Notes: generated by a model not told the origin, from the letters alone. A DNA stretch of 64,000 bases from Lunularia cruciata (GCA_948567375.1 OX419762.1:57554841-57618840), one strand, 5' to 3'; shown: positions 1 through 10,745, counted from the first letter of the stretch. Program-made: numbers and translations.

Positions 1-1300
1 TTGCTATGCTTGATGTATTTGTGCCAACTTGATTGGATGTTTTGGTCATACCATTTCAAGATTGGTGCATGTAGTAAGGCATCTTTCAATTCTTGAAAGG
101 CCAACTCTTGTGTGGTTTCCCACATCCACTTCTTCCCCTTGCCAAGTAGTGTCATTAAAGGTTGTGCAACCTTGAAGAAGTCCTTGAAAAATCAATTGAT
201 ATAACCCCATCAACCCCAAGAAGCTCTTGAGTTGAATATGATCTTCTAGAGCACTCTAATTTTGAATGACCTCTACTTTATATGTTAATACTTGGATACC
301 TTTTGCACTTACTCTATGCCCCAAGTAATCTACTTCTGACTTGTCAAACTTGCACTTTGAGATTTTGGCATACAATTGATTTTGTCTTAGAATCTGGAGG
401 ACCTCTTGTAGGTGTTGTTTGTGTTCCAACATCATCCTATCATATACTAAGATGCCATCTAGGAAGACAATAATAGACATATCCAAATATGGACAAAATA
501 TGTCATTCATCAGACTCATGAAAGTGGCAGGTGCATTGGTGAGGCCAAATGGCATCACAAGGTACTCAAAGTGGCCATACTTGGTTCAAAAGGTGGTTTT
601 GTATACATCTTTAATCCGGATTTGATTGTAATCACTTTGTAGGTCCAATTTGGTGAAGTGTTTTGCTCCATTGAGTTGATCAAATAGGTCATCTATGCAA
701 GATAAGGGGTATTTTTTCTTCATTGTTTGTAGATTGAGGCCCGATAGTCAATGCACATGGGTATTGTACCATCCTTTTCTTCACAAACAAGACAAGAGCC
801 CCATATAGTGATATGCTGGGTTGGATAAACCTTTTCTATAACATATCCTCAACTTGAGCCTTACACTCCTCCAACTCATGAGTTGGTGGACGATATGGGG
901 CCTTACATGGAGGTGCAGAAGTGTCTCAAATTTATGATCTACTCTCCTTTTTGGTGGTAATCCTAAGGGTAGATCATTTGGAAAGATATCTTGAAACTAA
1001 TTTACTACATCCTTCAATTTCTCAAGAATTTGTCCATTGAGTTGTGCCCGCTTGACTCTCATATTAGACCCATAAAACATCTATCTATCTTATAGATAGC
1101 TATTGTTCCTTTGACATAGAGAGCATTTCTTACCATTGTGACTTTTCTTTAACCCAATGATTGTTTATTGGTGGGTGCTCAATACTTTCTTCCTCCAATC
1201 TACTATAGGGTTGTAATGCTACATCCAATGGTATGCCTTAGATTGCATCATAATGAGCTAATTGTATCACTCACCACTCAATTGCTTCTTGATACTCCTA
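1..1300 (-). pseudogene. C1 pol relic: reverse transcriptase region of a Ty3/gypsy element
   Basis: Minus-strand remnant of a polyprotein. A 100-residue open stretch at 256-558 reads [14 protein letters not shown], then VFLDGILVY where the catalytic FLDD is expected, then YLGHRVS. These are the palm motifs of a chromovirus-type gypsy RT. The second catalytic Asp is replaced by Gly, so the enzyme would be dead. The rest is broken by stops and frameshifts and runs off the left edge, so RNase H and integrase are outside the window. It lies downstream of the PR and gag relics at 1310-2549 in the expected order. Assignment to gypsy RT is firm; lineage is inferred from the LTNAPATFM motif. Confidence 0.85.
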
Positions 1301-1309
1301 TAGAGAGTG

Positions 1310-1498
1310 CTACCCTTCTAGGTAACAACTCAATCTTTTTGTTTGCCCATTAGGTAACTCTACTTCTTTGCTCTCATCCTTCTCTAGATCCATCCCCAAT
1401 CTTATTGCAATAGAGCAAGATAAGAAATTCTCTATTGCTCCAAGATCTATCAATACTCTCACCTGATTGCCTTCTAGGACTCCATTCACAACAATCAA
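1310..1498 (-). pseudogene. C1 aspartic protease fragment
   Basis: A 62-residue minus-strand open stretch contains VLIDLGAIENFLS, the position of the D-S/T-G-A active site of a gypsy protease, followed by a LG and a PNGQ segment usual in this domain. The Ser/Thr of the active-site triad is Leu here, one base from a serine codon. It sits between the RT relic (lower coordinates) and the gag knuckle (higher coordinates), the normal gag-PR-RT order on this strand. It is part of the C1 polyprotein and not a separate gene. Confidence 0.75.
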
Positions 1499-1593
1499 TT
1501 TTGAGTTTTCTTTTCTAGATCTTTGCGCACTTGTCTTCTTCCTCTCCTTGCTTTTTTGCTTCCCTATTGAGCCAATAAGGTTGTAAGGTACAC

Positions 1594-2549
1594 TTACTTG
1601 TGACCTTCATTTTTTGAGATGATTTCCACATCCTCTTCTTTGGTGTGCTGCTCCATGTTGTTCAAAGATTGCTTGTATGGAGGCCAAGGGAGACGAGCAC
1701 AACAATTGATGGATATGTGCCCAATACGACCACAATTGTAGCAACAATGTTGTTCTCCTTTAGTTCCTTCTCCTTGTGGGACTCCATCTCTCTGTTCTTC
1801 TACACATCCTTGCTTTCCTTGAAGTGATTGTGCTCCTTGGTCTTGAAACCAAAGGTTGCACAATTTCATAAGTATTGGTCCACCCACATGTGGCATTTTA
1901 GCTTGATAATGTGGAGATAGAACTACTCCTTCACCTCATCCAAGTGCCTCCATTATTCTTTGAAAACAAGCAATGGCTTCAAACACAATGCAAGGATTTT
2001 GTACCATGACTTCTTGGCAAATCCTCTCCTTCAATCCTCGTTTGAAATTGTCCAGAGCCTCTATTGAACTCATGTTGGTTATTGTGACTTGTAGATGAAG
2101 AAACGCCTCCATGTACTCTTGTATGCTATTCCTTTGTTTCAATCCCCATAGTCAGATTTGGCCTATTTGCATGGAATCTATAGATTGGAAATTCATCAAC
2201 ATCCTTCTTGCATTGCTGTCCACATGAACTCTCTTCTTTCTACCAACATTGATCATTCCCAAGCATCATACCATGTGAGGGCTTTGTCAGTCAAGTACCC
2301 ACATGCAAACATACCTGCAACATGCTCAATGATCTCCATTGAGAACAATTGGAAATATCAATTCATTATGGAGATCAAGTTCTCTACTACTCTCATAGAA
2401 CATTGCCCCTTGTAAGACTTAATGTTGTAGTTATTCATCATCCTTAATAATAATGTGGCTTCATTGTTGACTAGGTTCAATGCCTCTCTAAGTACTTCAA
2501 TTGCAAGTTTTGGGTTCTAAGATGGTTCTCCTTACTACATTGCCTGATC
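1594..2549 (-). pseudogene. C1 gag, C-terminal part, cut by the A1 insertion
   Basis: Minus-strand gag relic. The zinc knuckle CYNCGRIGHISINC (C-x2-C-x4-H-x4-C) is in the open stretch 1594-1896. Upstream of it, 1936-2142 gives a capsid C-terminal pattern with SIQEYMEAFLHLQ and LDNFKRGLKERI. Further upstream an ALTWYDAW tryptophan motif of the retrotransposon gag fold can be read with stops between. The gene stops at 2549, where A1 is inserted, and resumes at 10366. Gag packages the element RNA; this copy cannot, as several stops and shifts break it. Confidence 0.75.
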
Positions 2550-3241
2550 TGTAACACCCATTTGTGCATGTGTGTGGTATTGTGATATTTAGCTTGGTAT
2601 TACAAGTACTTAAGAGATATTATTTATATAGAGATAAAGGATGGTTCTATATTAGTCATTGTTAGCTAAAGTTAATCATAGCTAAGATAGAGGGGACCTT
2701 ACTTTAGAGGAAGTAGAAAAGATGAGCACCACTATTTTGGACTTTAGTGTGTTGACTTGGTATTATTCCTAGGTGTTTGGCTTTGAGGAAAGAGTTGAGA
2801 ACTCTTGGGCCCGCAAGCCTTTTTGTTTTGGATTCTTCTTTAGTCCAAGGATAGCCCATGTGAAGGAATCCTTGACTTAGTGGTTGGGTCAAGATAAGAC
2901 CACATGCTTAGGGGAATATACCCATGTGAATGGATATTCCTTTCTACTTTTTGACTTGACTTGACTTTTAGTCTAGTAACTTGAGTTACTACGGTAATTA
3001 GTAACTTTGGTACGTAACTATTTCACAAGTATATAAACAAGGGGTGAGGAGGTACTCATCATCCTTTCATTTGCAACTATCTCTCTCTCATTGAGTTCTC
3101 TTGTGAGCAATGTCTTGAGTCTTTGAGTGTTAGCCTTGGAGGAGTATGATGGAGTTGGGGTTCCTTGCCTTCTTAGTCCATGGTGCGCTACCATAATAGC
3201 CATCGGAGGTTCATCCTGAGTGAGAGACAGGCTGGCTCACA
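2550..3241 (+). repeat. A1 5' LTR
   Basis: It begins TGTAACACCC and ends CTCACA, and matches 9674-10365 over its full 692 bp with about 20 substitutions and no length change. It carries a TATA box about 480 bp in, so U3 is about 510 bp and R plus U5 about 180 bp. The same LTR family recurs at 35516, 43381, 44095, 44783, 54161, 60129 and 62675. Confidence 0.95.
3030..3037 (+). promoter_or_regulatory. TATA box of the family A LTR
   Basis: TATATAAA lies in the context ACAAGTATATAAACAAGGGG. It is conserved in the other family A LTRs (for example near 10155 and 35998). Transcription would start about 30 bp downstream, near 3065. The position is an inference from the motif and LTR layout. Confidence 0.6.
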
Positions 3242-3245
3242 TTTT

Positions 3246-3261
3246 TGGTTCCGTTGCCGGG
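3246..3261 (+). promoter_or_regulatory. A1 primer binding site, tRNA-Asp-like
   Basis: TGGTTCCGTTGCCGGG starts four bases after the LTR. It matches the Asp-tRNA type PBS used by Athila-like elements (TGGCGCCGTTGCCGGG, from general knowledge) at 14 of 16 positions; the differences are at bases 4 and 5. A2 has the same form at 36213-36228. A4 has a more diverged version. Confidence 0.65.
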
Positions 3262-4099
3262 CCCTCTCTAGAAGGCAAGATAATGTTCCGCGTTCAATTC
3301 TACATTAGGTAGAAGAAGGCTATGAGAGCTCACTTGGAGAGAACATTAGGAGAGGAGAGGGCTGAACTTATGTTAGAGAACCAAGATCCATTTGTATACC
3401 TTGTAGTTCATTATGATGTCTTTGAGGTGATTTTGTACATCTTGTACACATGAGAGGAATTGGAGAGATTGTGTGAGGTGGATTGCAGATTTTGGAGATT
3501 AAGGTGATTTTGGGCAAAATCTCAAGTTTGAGATCTGGACTTGAAATTTCTACACATGATAGCTTGGGTTATTTTTCAATTAGCACACTTGAAATTATGG
3601 TGAGAGCTACTATGCGCACTGGGCTAGAATTTTTGAAAGTTGATAGGGTAAAGTGCTCCCGCAACTGCATGCTCTTTGGAAAATTGTACATAGTCTGCCA
3701 TTTCTTCAATTTTTAGTGAATTGTTCTGAAAATTTCCAAGAAAATTCATTACATTGTATCCTACCTGCTGCCACAAAAATTAGAGAGATATCATTCTTGC
3801 GCAGGAGTTATGAGTTTTTGAAGTGAGGGGTGTGGTTTTCAGACCAAATCTGAAATATGTGTGCTGAATAGAAAGGTGTCTAGGCCAAATGGCTCAATGA
3901 AAAGATCTGAAATTTTGCAAAGAGAGACACCCTAGAGTTTTGATCAAGTGTGAAAAGTTTCAGAGGACTTTGGCATACTGGTTGGGAGATTTGAGTGACA
4001 TTGTGAGGAAGGGTCAATTCTACAGAGTGGAAATCTCATGCATGAAGAGTTTGAGATCAACAAAAAGCATGTTTGAGTGTTTAGATTCATCTTGGGAAC
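3262..4099 (+). other. A1 untranslated leader
   Basis: About 840 bp between PBS and the first shared ORF. It is AT-rich with several stops in each frame, and I see no conserved protein. Related leader sequence occurs in A2 (36230-37785, interrupted by a solo LTR) and, inverted, in A4 (59335-60108). It probably holds packaging and translation signals, which cannot be identified by eye. Confidence 0.6.
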
Positions 4100-4573
4100 A
4101 TGGAGGGTCATCAAGAGTGGAAATTGAGATTATGCAAGGTTACCCAAGGGTTTGAGGTGATTGTAGGGGTGGATTTGAGGAAAAGAGAGTTTACAATAGA
4201 ATTTGAAGAGAGCATTGAGAGGATCCAAAAACCTACACTTCTTGGAGGAAAGAGTGAGTCTAAGTGCTTTCTATGTGGAGAGAAGGGACATAAGGCAAGT
4301 TCATGTCCATTGACCTTTGAGAGCAAGAGATTGAGGGAAAGGAGAGGCTTACTTGACTTGGGTTTGCATGTTGGACCTTCTTCACCAAGATTGGGAGGGA
4401 GAAGATCTAAGACCAAGGAGTTGTGTGAGGTTTGTGGAGTTGAAGGACTTCCAAAAAGACATGAGTGTAGTGGAGTAAAAGCACTTTTGGAAACTTTGGT
4501 AAAGGATCTTGGAGAGAGTCTTAGTATAGCTACAGAAATAATACCACCTTCATCAGCTAGTTCTCAAGATTAG
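4100..4573 (+). CDS. Extra ORF upstream of gag with its own zinc knuckle (157 aa)
   Basis: An intact 157-residue ORF lies between leader and gag. The start is the first ATG after an in-frame TAG at 4082-4084. Residues 56-69 are CFLCGEKGHKASSC, a CCHC knuckle. Residues 109-123 hold a second Cys/His cluster (C109, C112, H121, C123), and the C-terminus is Ser-rich. A2 carries the same ORF (from 37786), frameshifted just after the knuckle. It is separate from the main gag, which has its own knuckle near 5650. The function is unknown; RNA binding is likely from the knuckle. Some Tat-type elements such as Ogre carry an ORF before gag, but I cannot show homology. An alternative is a detached part of an ancestral gag. 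Confidence 0.7.
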   Translation: MEGHQEWKLRLCKVTQGFEVIVGVDLRKREFTIEFEESIERIQKPTLLGGKSESKCFLCGEKGHKASSCPLTFESKRLRERRGLLDLGLHVGPSSPRLGGRRSKTKELCEVCGVEGLPKRHECSGVKALLETLVKDLGESLSIATEIIPPSSASSQD

Positions 4574-4575
4574 TG

Positions 4576-4740
4576 ATGGAGATAATCTTTCAACTTATGG
4601 ATAAACTATCCATGAGAGTTAGATTAATATGCACTCTAGGATTTGATGTTGCTATAGAAATCTTGGAGCAACCTGAACCTTTTGTATTCCCTAGAGTGGA
4701 TTATTCTCAGATGGTGTTAGTTATGTATATACTCTTTTAG
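4576..4740 (+). CDS. Short ORF (54 aa) directly after the zinc-knuckle ORF
   Basis: The ATG at 4576 lies two bases after the TAG of the upstream ORF, a layout that would suit translation reinitiation. The 54-residue product ends in a hydrophobic stretch (MVLVMYILF). A2 has the same reading frame from 38284, of the same length with one internal TGA, so the frame has been largely kept between two copies. I recognise no domain. It could instead be non-coding sequence that happens to be open. Confidence 0.4.
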   Translation: MEIIFQLMDKLSMRVRLICTLGFDVAIEILEQPEPFVFPRVDYSQMVLVMYILF

Positions 4741-4811
4741 TAATTGAGTGAGAGAAAAGAAAAGAGAAAAAAAAATTTGAGAGAAAAGAAAGATAGTGAG
4801 GGATTAAGGTG

Positions 4812-5935
4812 GGGAAACTTTTGGTTTGCTTTGGCAAGGATGGATAAGATGTGGAGGCCTTTGTGAGAGACTTCAAGAGAGCTTGCATAGGAAACAATGA
4901 GAGGAGGAAGAATGAGTGGGCCTCATTATTACCAGATTTCTTTGAGGATGCAACACTTACATGGTATGAGTCAAAATACCAAAAGAGAGAGAGGAGAGAT
5001 GGGGAAGAGGAGTCTTGGGAGACTTTGACTTCAGCACTCATTGAGAACTTTCTTCCTTATAAGAGTTATGAGAGATTGATGAGTGAGGTTACATTTCTCA
5101 AGCAAGGAGATGGAGAGAAAGTGAGATTCTATGTGGAAAGAGTGGAAAAGTTGGAGTCCAGATTTTGCATAGTGTTGAGGAAGGGTGGGGATGATGTGAA
5201 GACTACAATGATTGGCATAGGGGCCATGCTCACCAAGAATTTTGTGGGAGGGTTGAGACCACAAATTAGAAGCAAGGTGAGATATGAAAACCTTCTTCTA
5301 AGGTTGAAGCTATCAAGATCGCAATTCGTATGGAGGAGAGTTTGGAAGGGGATGAGAGTGATTTGATGGTGAAGGAGGTTGTGCATCCTCCCCAAGGCTA
5401 CAAGTATGGTGGAACTTCTGATACTTTGGTGACAAGGGTTGCACCACAAGTAGTAGTTGCTCCAATTCTTGCACCTCCACCAAAAGATCCACTCCAAACC
5501 ATCACGGAACAACTTGCGGATCTCAAGATCAATGTGGTGCAACTATGGGAGAAGAGAGAGGTGGATCAAAATGTAGGGAGAGGGCCTAGGAGTTACGGAA
5601 ACTATCCATATAGAGGAGGCCGGCCAGCCAGCCAACAATTTCAATGATAGAAATTGTTTTGGTTGTGGAGGAAGAGGCCATATCCAAAGGAATTGCCCAA
5701 ATTCCACTTACCATGGAGGAAGGGGTTATGAGGGAGCCAATAGAGGGAAAGAGGGAGGTAGTGAAACCCAAGTGGCTCCTTATCCCAACAAAGGTAATGG
5801 GATAGCATCCATAGATGTGGTTGAGAGCAAGTATGAGAAAGGAGAGTGCTCAAACTCCAAGGGTCTTAATTTGGAGCTTTTGGCACAAGAGAAGAAGAGA
5901 GCTCGTTTTGCAGAGGATGTTCACTCCAAGCAAGG
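4812..5935 (+). pseudogene. A1 gag, frameshifted
   Basis: This is the capsid/nucleocapsid gene. The expected first codon is GTG where A2 has ATG, and a TAA follows a few codons later. 4851-5366 gives the capsid domain with ATLTWYESKYQ and FYVERVEKLES. A one-base loss near 5287 moves the frame, and 5330-5647 continues with a Pro-rich linker. The knuckle CFGCGGRGHIQRNC near 5655-5696 is in a third frame. A deletion near 5930, relative to A2, moves it back to the pol frame. Gag would form the particle and package RNA. The breaks mean A1 cannot make full-length Gag. Confidence 0.85.
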
Positions 5936-8900
5936 ATGTGCACTCCTATGTCTACTAGGAACACTTGCACCTCAACACCATCAACATCAAAGACTCCAAG
6001 GAAGAAGTTGGGGATGGAGGACTTCTTGATCTCAAAGCAACAATGGAACTACAATGTGTTGGAGGATGTTGGTAGTCAGAAGGCTAACATCACAGTGGGT
6101 CAATTGATTGCTTTGAACCCTACCTTGAGAAAGGAGCTTAGAGGTGGTTTGAGTTCTACAAGGAGCAAGAAGAAGAAGAAGGCAAAAGTCCCAGTATCAA
6201 TGGGGGTGGTGGATACCAAGCCAGCACCATGGGAGGCTTGTGAATATGCCTTTAAGATTGATGTGAGAGTGAATGGTCATAACATCAAGGATGCATTGGT
6301 TGATGGAGGATCAACAGTGAATGCCATGTCAGAAAGGTTGATGAAGAAGTTGGGTATGATACCCTCAAGACCTTCAACATTTGTGGTGAGCATAGCAAAC
6401 AAGCAACAAGTTTGACAAGTAGGGGTGATGGATAAGGTGGTAGTTTTAGTTATGGGAGTTCAAAATCTCATGACTTTCCAAGTCTTGAAGGATTCAAGCT
6501 ATGACTTACTTCTTGGGAGGCCATGGTTGAGAGCAGCACGCACAACTGATCGATGGCACAAAGGGTACTTGAGGATTGGGCCATCAAACCATAGAGTCAC
6601 AGTTCTTGTGACTAACACCACCAACACTTCACATTCAGATACACCATCCTCTGATTATTGGGAATCAAATTCTGAAGAAGGAGCTTCAGGTGTGGACACA
6701 AGCATGGAGGAGGAGACTTCCATGGAGGAGGATGAATCTGAATCTGATTCAGATGTGTATCCCTTGTGTGGTATGGATTTTTCACCTAAGCTTGAGGTTT
6801 TGAAGGACCCAGATAAATCACCATTGACACTTGAGGAGGTAGAGAGAAAGTTATCTACCCTCAAGTATGGTCCAAATGATACCAAGGAGGAGAAGGTGAG
6901 ATTTGAGGAGATTTTCCAAAAGTTCATCCATGTGTTTGCTTTTAGTTACAAGGAATTGAAGGAAGTCACCTTGGAGGAGCACAAGATAGAGGTGGAGTCA
7001 CATGCAAGACCAATCCACCAAAGGCAACGTTGCATTAGCCCACCAATATCTTTGGTTGTGAAGGAGGAGATTAATAAGCTCAAGGAGGCTAGATTTATCT
7101 TTGAGGTGGAGAACTCAGAATGGGTGTCTCCAATTGTCATTGTGAAGAAAAAGAATGGCAAGCTTTGAGTATGTGTGGATTACAAGAAGCTTAATGTTGT
7201 TACCAAGAAGGACTACTACTCATTGCCATTCATTGATGAGATCTTGGAGGAGGTTGCAGGTCATGAGAGGTATAGTTTTGGAGATGGTTATAGTGGATAC
7301 AACCAAATCAAGATTGCACCAGAGCATCAACAACTCACCACGTTCACCATACCTTGGGGAACTTATGCTTTCAAGGTCATGCCTTTTGGGCTTTGCAATG
7401 CTCCAGCCACATTCCAACGGTTCATGAACAAGGTATTTGAACCTTTCATTGGGAAATTTGTGAGAGACTTCATTGATGACTTTTGTGTCTATGGGAGCAA
7501 GGAGGAGCACTTTGAGCACCTAATCAAAGTCTTGCAATGCTTGGATGAGGCAAATGCATCACTCAACCCAAAGAAGTGCATTTTTGGATATGAAGAAGGT
7601 CTACTTTTGGGGCACATCATGTCCAAGGATAGGATAGTAGTTGATCTTGAGAAGGTGAGGAAAATCTCAGACCTTCCATTCCCTTCAAGCTTGAGAAAGT
7701 TACACCAATTCTTGGGGATGGTTGGGTACTATAGGAGGTTCATCTTCTCATTTTCCAACAAGGCTTATGCATTGACCATCTACATGAAGAAGGGTGTAGA
7801 TTACATGGTGATTTTGGAGGACAAGGAGGCTCTCAAAGCTTTTGAGGAGCTCAAGCAATCCCTTGTTGTAGCTCCAATTCTTGCTAAACCTGATTGGAGT
7901 AAGCCTTTCATCCTCTACATTGATGCTTCTAATGTAGCTATAGGATGCACTCTTAGTCAATTAGACCAAGATGGGCATGATCATCCAATAGCTTATGCTA
8001 GTAGGCAGATGGTTTCAGCAGAGAAGAACCACTCTGTCACGGAGAGAGAAAGGTTGGCAGTGATCTTTGGTCTCAAGAAGTTTAGACACTACTTGATTGG
8101 AGGGGAAACCACCATTGTCATGGATCACAAGGCTTTGAAGTACATCTTCAACAAGCCTCATGTTGAAGGGAGACTAGCAAGGTGGATGATACTCTTGTTT
8201 GAGTATGACTACACCATTGAGGATGGGCCAAGAAAGAAACATGCAAATGCTGATTTGTTATCTAAAGCCTATGATCATGATGGAGATGAGCCAATGGATG
8301 ATTCCTTCCCGGATGAGGAGCTCATGACAATCTTAGTCACTCAAGAGGTTCCAATGGAGTACAAGGAGATTGTGGATTTTGTGACAAGAGGTAACTATCT
8401 AGAAGGGATGCATATTAGGAAGAGGAAGGCCCTTGCAGCAAGATCTAGACCTTACACAATGGTGGAGGATATTCTTTTTCACCAAGGAGCAGATGGTCTA
8501 CTTCAAAGAGCAGTGGGTAAGGAAGAGTCTATCCTACTCATAAAGGAGTTTCATGAAGGTTTAGTATGTGGAGGACACTTTGCAGGAAAGGTAACTGCTT
8601 TCAAGATTCTAGATGCAAGTTACCATTGGAGAGGGATTTTCAAGGATTGTCTTGAATATTGCAAAACTTGTCATGTTTGTCAAGCTTTTGCTAGAAAGTC
8701 TACATCCACTCCACCACTTAGATCAATTCCATTGCTTGGACCTTTTGAGAAGTGGGGAATTGATTTTGTAGGTCCTCTCAATAGACCTCCAAGGAACAAT
8801 CGTTACATTGTGGTAGTTACTGATTACCTTACCAAGTGGGTTGAGGCTAGACCATTGAGGGACAAGAATGAAGATGAAGTGGGTAGATTTCTTTATGAAC

Positions 8901-9625
8901 GCATTATCACTAGGTTTGGATGCCCTTTGGAGTTGGTTCCTGATAGAGGAGGAGAGTTTACAAGAAGCATTACTACAGCCATGCTACAACATTTCTCTAT
9001 CACACATAGAGTAACTACATCCTATAATCCAAATCCCAATTGCTTGGCAGAGAGAACCAATCAGACCTTGTGCATGATGTTGGCCAAAGATGCAGAAATG
9101 GAGGGGGCTAAACATCATTGGGACAAGAGGATTCATGCAGTTTTGTGGGAGTATAGGATAACCATGAAGACTTCCATTGGATATTCTCCATTTCAATTTA
9201 TATATGGTATTGAGTCTACCTTACCTATTCACTTTGATCTTCCTACCTTCCAAAGCATTCATAGGAGATTGAAGAAAGCACAAGGAGGTGATGCAGAGAA
9301 GTCAAGGAAGGATCAACTCATGGAGTTGGAAAAGGCAAGAGCAGTTGCTATGGTTTGAGTGGAGCAAGCCCAAAGGAAACAAAAGGAGAGTTATGACAAG
9401 AGGCAAGGCAAGAAGAAGGTAGAGAATTTCAAAGAAGGTGATTGGGTAATGTTGTTTGATTCCATTCGATTCAAGAGAGTGCAAAAGAAGTTTTTGCCTA
9501 AGTACTTTGGACCTTTCATAGTGGAGAAGGTGTGGAGCAATTACACCTATGATCTCAAGGAGTTGGGAAGAAGACACTTTGATAGGATTAACCATGATAA
9601 GTTGAAGATGTACCATAGAAGGTAG
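5936..9625 (+). pseudogene. A1 pol: protease, RT, RNase H, integrase; one frame with three stops
   Basis: A single reading frame over 3.7 kb is broken only by stops at 6413, 7166 and 9356; 7175-9358 alone gives 727 residues. PR: ALVDGGSTVNAMSE near 6290. RT: GYSGYNQIKI, MPFGLCNAPATFQR and the catalytic FIDD near 7470. RNase H: ILYIDAS near 7910. Integrase: HHCC finger (HEGL, GGH, CKTCHVC) at about 8550-8690, then catalytic D in GIDFVGP (near 8760), D in PDRGGEF (near 8941) and E in LAERTN (near 9043). The C-terminus has a KYFGPF motif and no chromodomain. All catalytic acids are present, so this is a recently disabled enzyme set. The stop at 7166 is one C-to-T step from CGA (KLRVCVDY expected). 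Confidence 0.9.
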
Positions 9626-9658
9626 AGAGACCTTCACTTTGAGGACAAAGTGAAAACT

Positions 9659-9673
9659 TAGTCCGGGGGTAAA
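9659..9673 (+). promoter_or_regulatory. A1 polypurine tract
   Basis: TAGTCCGGGGGTAAA lies immediately before the 3' LTR. Its G5 core and position fit a plus-strand priming site. A2 has TAGTCCAGGGGTAAA in the same place (44080-44094). Confidence 0.65.
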
Positions 9674-10365
9674 TGTAACACCCATTTGTGCATGTGTGTA
9701 GAATTGTGATATTTAGCTTGGTATTACAAGTACTTAAGAGATATTATTTATATAGAGATAAAGGATGGTTCTATATTAGTCATGGTTAGCTAAAGTTAGT
9801 CATAGCTAAGATAGAGAGGACCTTACTTTAGAGGAAGTAGAAAAGATGAGCACCACTATTTTGGACTTTAGTGTGTTGATTTGGTATTATTCCTAGGTGT
9901 TTGGCTTTGAGGAAAGAGTTGAGAACTCTTGAGCCTGCAAGCCTTTTTGTTTTGGATTCTTCTTTAGTCCAAGGATAGCCCATGTGAAGAAATCCTTGAC
10001 TTAGTGGTTGGGTCAAGATAAGACCACATGCTTAGGGGAATATACCCATGTGAATGGATATTCCTTTCTACTTTTTGACTTGACTTGACTTTTAGTCTAG
10101 TAACTTGAGTTACTACGGTAGTTAGTAACTTTGGTACATAACTATTTCACAAGTATATAAACAAGGGGTGAGGAGGTACTCATCATCCTTTCATTTGCAA
10201 CTATCTCTCTCTCATTGAGTTCTCTAGTGAGCAATGTCTTGAGTCTTGGAGTGGTAGCCTTGGAAGAGTATGATGGAGTTTGGGTTCCTTGCCTTCTTAG
10301 TCCATGGTGCGCTACCATAATAGCCATCAGAGGTTCAACCTGAGTGAGAGATAGGCCGGCTCACA
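9674..10365 (+). repeat. A1 3' LTR
   Basis: This is the full-length partner of the 5' LTR. It begins TGTAACACCC at 9674, ends CTCACA at 10365, and is followed by the TSD GATC. The TATA box is retained. Confidence 0.95.
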
Positions 10366-10745
10366 GATCAGTCTTGAAGGTCTGTACTTGACTTTGTAAT
10401 GCTTGTACAATGACTTTGTAATGCCATAGTCATCTTGATTGCTCAAAACTTGTTCAACATCCTTTGCATTCCTTGCATCAGCTCTTGCAACTACAAATCC
10501 ATGGTTCTTGCAAACGCTCAAGCTCTTCTTCTTACTTCAATGGAGAGTTAATACGATCACTCGGGAGGGCACACAAACCGTTGGGACTACCATTGGGACC
10601 TCAAAAGCTATTACTTGCTGATAATATTCCTCATTATCATTCTTGACTACAAAATCCCTAAACATCACTTTTGGTCTAACTACGTAATAAATTTCTACTT
10701 GAGTGTTGAAAGGGAGAGGATTTGGAACATTCAAATCCATCAAAA
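10366..10745 (-). pseudogene. C1 gag, N-terminal part
   Basis: This continues the minus-strand gag cut by A1. Open stretches 10537-10743 (starting MMDLNVPNPLPF) and 10366-10521 (VARADARNAKDVEQVLSNQ) are separated by a stop and a frame change. The product would be the N-terminal domain upstream of the capsid motif at 2250-2350. I recognise no named domain. The element PBS and LTR lie 350 bp further upstream on this strand, which supports this as the gag start. Confidence 0.55.

Larger units (their letters stand above)
2550..10365 (+). mobile_element. A1: complete Ty3/gypsy LTR retrotransposon, non-chromodomain lineage
   Basis: A 7,816-bp element bounded by 692-bp LTRs that begin TGTAACACCC and end GGCTCACA. 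It is flanked by a 4-bp TSD, GATC at 2546-2549 and at 10366-10369. Inside are, in order, PBS, leader, two short ORFs, gag, PR-RT-RNase H-IN and a G-rich polypurine tract. It interrupts the gag gene of C1. The LTRs differ at about 20 of 692 positions by my count (about 97% identical), so it is fairly young. RT motifs (MPFGLCNAPATFQR, FIDD) and the absence of a chromodomain place it near the Athila/Tat group; the exact lineage is inferred. Confidence 0.95.

Noticed and set aside
5129-5542. 137-aa minus-strand ORF
   Set aside because: It is antisense to the A1 gag capsid, whose protein motifs are clear on plus. A2 shows a similar shadow only because the sequence is similar.
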